From the NCBI GenBank assembly GCA_043748535.1, contig JAYTMY010000231.1, forward strand, positions 1 to 14,715: a DNA stretch of 14,715 bases, written 5' to 3'. Source of the DNA: CAMCSH01 sp043748535 (GTDB lineage: Bacteria; Verrucomicrobiota; Lentisphaeria; Lentisphaerales; Lentisphaeraceae). A program made the position numbers and the translations under genes. The notes beneath the pieces were generated by a model. It did not search any database and was not told the DNA's origin. It saw only the letters and a list, made by a program, of their open reading frames with translations. Below are positions 13,908-14,715 of the stretch, piece after piece. Every line of letters begins with the position of its first letter. The first letter of the stretch is position 1.

Positions 13908-14642
13908 ATGTCACAGACAAGCTACTTTCTTCACGCCGCCCTGAGCTACCAGGGCGAGTCCCACCGCCGCAGCGGCATCGTCAACCAGGACGCTTGGCAC
14001 TGTCGCAGCAGGGGCGGACTGATTGTCGGCGCCGTCTGCGATGGAGCCGGCAGCCAGATCTGGTCTCATCTCGGTTCTCGGTTTCTCAGCCTGCTGGCAT
14101 GCCGCTGGCTGGAGTCGAAGTTCGACGAGCTGCATAGCTGCGACGACATCGCCATTCGCCGTGATTTCTTCAACTTCGCCCGGCCGCGCTTCCAGGTTTA
14201 TGCCCGCCTCTGCGGTCATTCTCAGGAGGAGCTCGCCTGCACGTTGATCCTTGCGGCACTCCATCAGGACGGGCGTTGGCTTGCCCTGCATCTGGGCGAC
14301 GGCGTCCTCCTCGCCCAGACCAGTCGGCAGACCATTCCCGTCTCGCTGCCTGATAACGGCGAGAACGCCACCGTCACGTGGTTCTTCACCAGTCCAGATG
14401 CGCCCCCAAGGACCCGCGTCTATCAAGGCCGGGGATACCTCCAGGGAGACCGCATCTGCGGGCTGCTCCTTGCCAGCGACGGCATCGAGAAAGCCCTTGT
14501 GCATCTGCACACCGGCAAGGCGGCCCTGATAAGTTCCGTGCTGGTGCGGCGACTCGCGCAAGTCGGCCGGGAGGAACTCGAAAGGCAGCTGCAAGCCAGC
14601 GAAGGTTTGTTCCGAGAGCGTTACTACTCACGACGCGACTGA
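13908..14642 (+). CDS. PP2C-type Ser/Thr protein phosphatase of a TerY-P-like triad
   Basis: 244 residues. Metal-binding PP2C motifs are in order: SGIVNQDAW (Asp of motif 1), GAVCDGAGS (motif 2), TLILAAL followed by LALHLGDGVLL (central motifs), and LLLASDGIEKAL (motif 8). The last canonical Asp motif near the C-terminus is not evident, as in some short members. It would remove phosphate from Ser/Thr residues set by a partner kinase. The start at 13908 is preceded by AAGGA at a 7-base spacing, and that site overlaps the stop codon of the vWA gene, so the two are co-translated. A longer reading from 13857 would overlap the vWA gene and add unlikely sequence. The pairing with vWA is the TerY-P arrangement; the kinase would be expected next, beyond the right edge. 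Confidence 0.88.
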   Translation: MSQTSYFLHAALSYQGESHRRSGIVNQDAWHCRSRGGLIVGAVCDGAGSQIWSHLGSRFLSLLACRWLESKFDELHSCDDIAIRRDFFNFARPRFQVYARLCGHSQEELACTLILAALHQDGRWLALHLGDGVLLAQTSRQTIPVSLPDNGENATVTWFFTSPDAPPRTRVYQGRGYLQGDRICGLLLASDGIEKALVHLHTGKAALISSVLVRRLAQVGREELERQLQASEGLFRERYYSRRD

Positions 14643-14709
14643 GCCCGGCGTGAGCTGGCCGGCCGGTGCATGAGTGGGGATGGAGGAGGAAGAGCCGGAG
14701 AGGCGTCAC

Positions 14710-14715
14710 GGAGGA
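14710..14715 (+). promoter_or_regulatory. Ribosome binding site of the next gene beyond the edge
   Basis: The window ends in GGAGGA, an excellent Shine-Dalgarno sequence, 67 bases after the phosphatase stop, so a third gene probably starts a few bases beyond. An ATG at 14670 also opens a frame to the edge, but its codons (Gly/Arg/Glu) look like non-coding purine-rich sequence. A Ser/Thr kinase is expected from the TerY-P arrangement but is not seen. Confidence 0.45.

Noticed and set aside
13271..14594. Minus-strand frames of about 210-230 codons opposite vWA and PP2C genes
   Set aside because: The plus strand carries complete MIDAS and PP2C motifs with proper ribosome binding sites; the antisense products look like no protein family.

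Overview
The window is a GC-rich bacterial segment, almost fully coding, built as two divergent gene blocks. Nearly all starts have Shine-Dalgarno sequences of the AGGAG type. There are no rRNA, tRNA, CRISPR or insertion-sequence features. The host phylum cannot be fixed from the sequence; the gene content (Sel1-rich proteins, FGE-like domain, TerY-type signalling, dynamin pairs) would fit a large-genome environmental bacterium such as Verrucomicrobiota or Planctomycetota, but this is only a guess.

Minus-strand block (12762 down to 51), eight tightly packed genes in transcription order: (1) a membrane-anchored, proline-rich protein whose C-terminus resembles the GrpE nucleotide-exchange domain; (2) a papain/C39-like cysteine peptidase-fold protein; (3) a large dynamin-like GTPase with coiled coils and a glycine-rich hydrophobic segment; (4) a second, smaller dynamin-like GTPase; (5) and (6) two related membrane proteins sharing an N-terminal module and coiled coil and ending in Sel1 repeats, the second also carrying a degenerate FGE (formylglycine-generating-enzyme-like) domain; (7) an Hsp70-like ATPase with a helical C-terminus in place of the usual substrate-binding domain; (8) a membrane-anchored DNA/RNA non-specific endonuclease (EndoG/NucA type) that stops just after its DRGH motif. 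Gaps run from a 4-base overlap to 80 bases, so the block looks like one operon.

Plus-strand block (13222 to the right edge): a TerY-like von Willebrand A protein with an apparent frameshift after its first ~21 codons, then a PP2C-type Ser/Thr phosphatase. The window ends in a strong ribosome binding site, so at least one more gene follows. In the known TerY-P triad the third member is a protein kinase; whether that is so here cannot be seen.

The 459-base divergent region (12763-13221) holds a palindrome-rich repeat-like element, a weak candidate promoter, a possible 24-codon ORF and an 8-bp GC-rich hairpin.

Taken together the genes suggest a membrane-associated chaperone/GTPase machine: an Hsp70-like ATPase with its own GrpE-like partner, paired dynamins that could remodel or sense membrane, Sel1 scaffolds, and a protease and a nuclease as possible effectors, beside a phosphorylation switch (vWA/PP2C/kinase). 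This resembles the logic of bacterial conflict or stress-response systems. The assembly and its role are inferences; individual domain calls vary in strength as given below.
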